A stretch of 5,414 nucleotides of DNA from Prevotellamassilia sp. (GTDB lineage Bacteria > Bacteroidota > Bacteroidia > Bacteroidales > Bacteroidaceae), in NCBI GenBank assembly GCA_009775705.1, contig VSQE01000107.1, forward strand, positions 1 through 5,414. The letters are read 5' to 3'. Under the pieces are notes generated by a model. It was not told where the DNA came from. It searched no databases and was given only the letters and a program-made list of their open reading frames with translations. Each line of letters starts with the position of its first letter. The stretch's first letter is position 1. The position numbers were made by a program, and so were the translations under genes. This document shows, one piece after another, positions 5,275 through 5,414 of the stretch.

Positions 5275-5414
5275 TAGAAAAAATGAGGAATTTTAACATG
5301 GGGAAAGGTGGATTTTCCTGTTCCGGAAAAATCATCTTCCCGTTCTCCGTCTTTTCCAGCATGTCATGTTTCGTATTGTTCTCTTCAGCCGTGTGTTCGC
5401 TGCCGGTTCCCTAT

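Noticed and set aside
5311..5333. Inverted repeat GATTTTCC / GGAAAAATC as a terminator
   Set aside because: The stem is 8 bp with a bulged A and no T tract follows on either strand, so it does not look like an intrinsic terminator.

Overview
The window looks like chromosomal housekeeping DNA from a Bacteroidales bacterium, most likely Bacteroidaceae or a close relative. Four things point there. The protein types are typical of the group: a TruB without a PUA domain, a Bacteroides-style QueA, and the small membrane protein DUF3098 next to FtsX and UppP. No convincing Shine-Dalgarno sequences precede the genes. An AT-rich leader lies upstream of ftsX. An exact match to the Bacteroidetes -7 promoter element (TAnnTTTG) lies upstream of ftsX. 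By eye the coding DNA is moderately GC-rich and the intergenic stretches are AT-rich. This assignment is inference; no rRNA or other marker is present.

All six confident genes are on the minus strand and read from right to left: ftsX (5167-4295), a DUF3098 gene (4274-4011), uppP/bacA (4014-3193), truB (3172-2462), queA (2391-1339) and a folK-acetyltransferase fusion (1245-301). The first four are tightly packed, with gaps of about 20 nt and one 4-nt ATGA overlap. queA follows after 70 nt. A strong terminator-type hairpin with a T tract (1276-1315) sits between queA and the folK fusion, so the last gene is either transcribed on its own or controlled by read-through.

Functionally, ftsX, DUF3098 and uppP belong to cell division and envelope or peptidoglycan precursor recycling. 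truB and queA modify tRNA (pseudouridine-55 and queuosine). The FolK part of the last gene makes a folate precursor. The C-terminal half of that protein is a complete GNAT acetyltransferase domain in one uninterrupted frame, which is the most unusual gene-level feature here.

The left 300 bases contain no confident gene. They hold three near-identical 17-bp units with palindromic arms at an exact 21-bp period (102-160), a decayed possible fourth unit, and a GC-rich hairpin just after the folK fusion. The right 247 bases hold the likely ftsX promoter, an AT-only palindrome touching the ftsX start, and a weak hint of a divergent plus-strand gene that runs off the window. I see no mobile element, CRISPR array, tRNA, rRNA or defence system. 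The window is mostly ordinary, and the fusion and the 21-bp-period palindromes are what deserve a second look.
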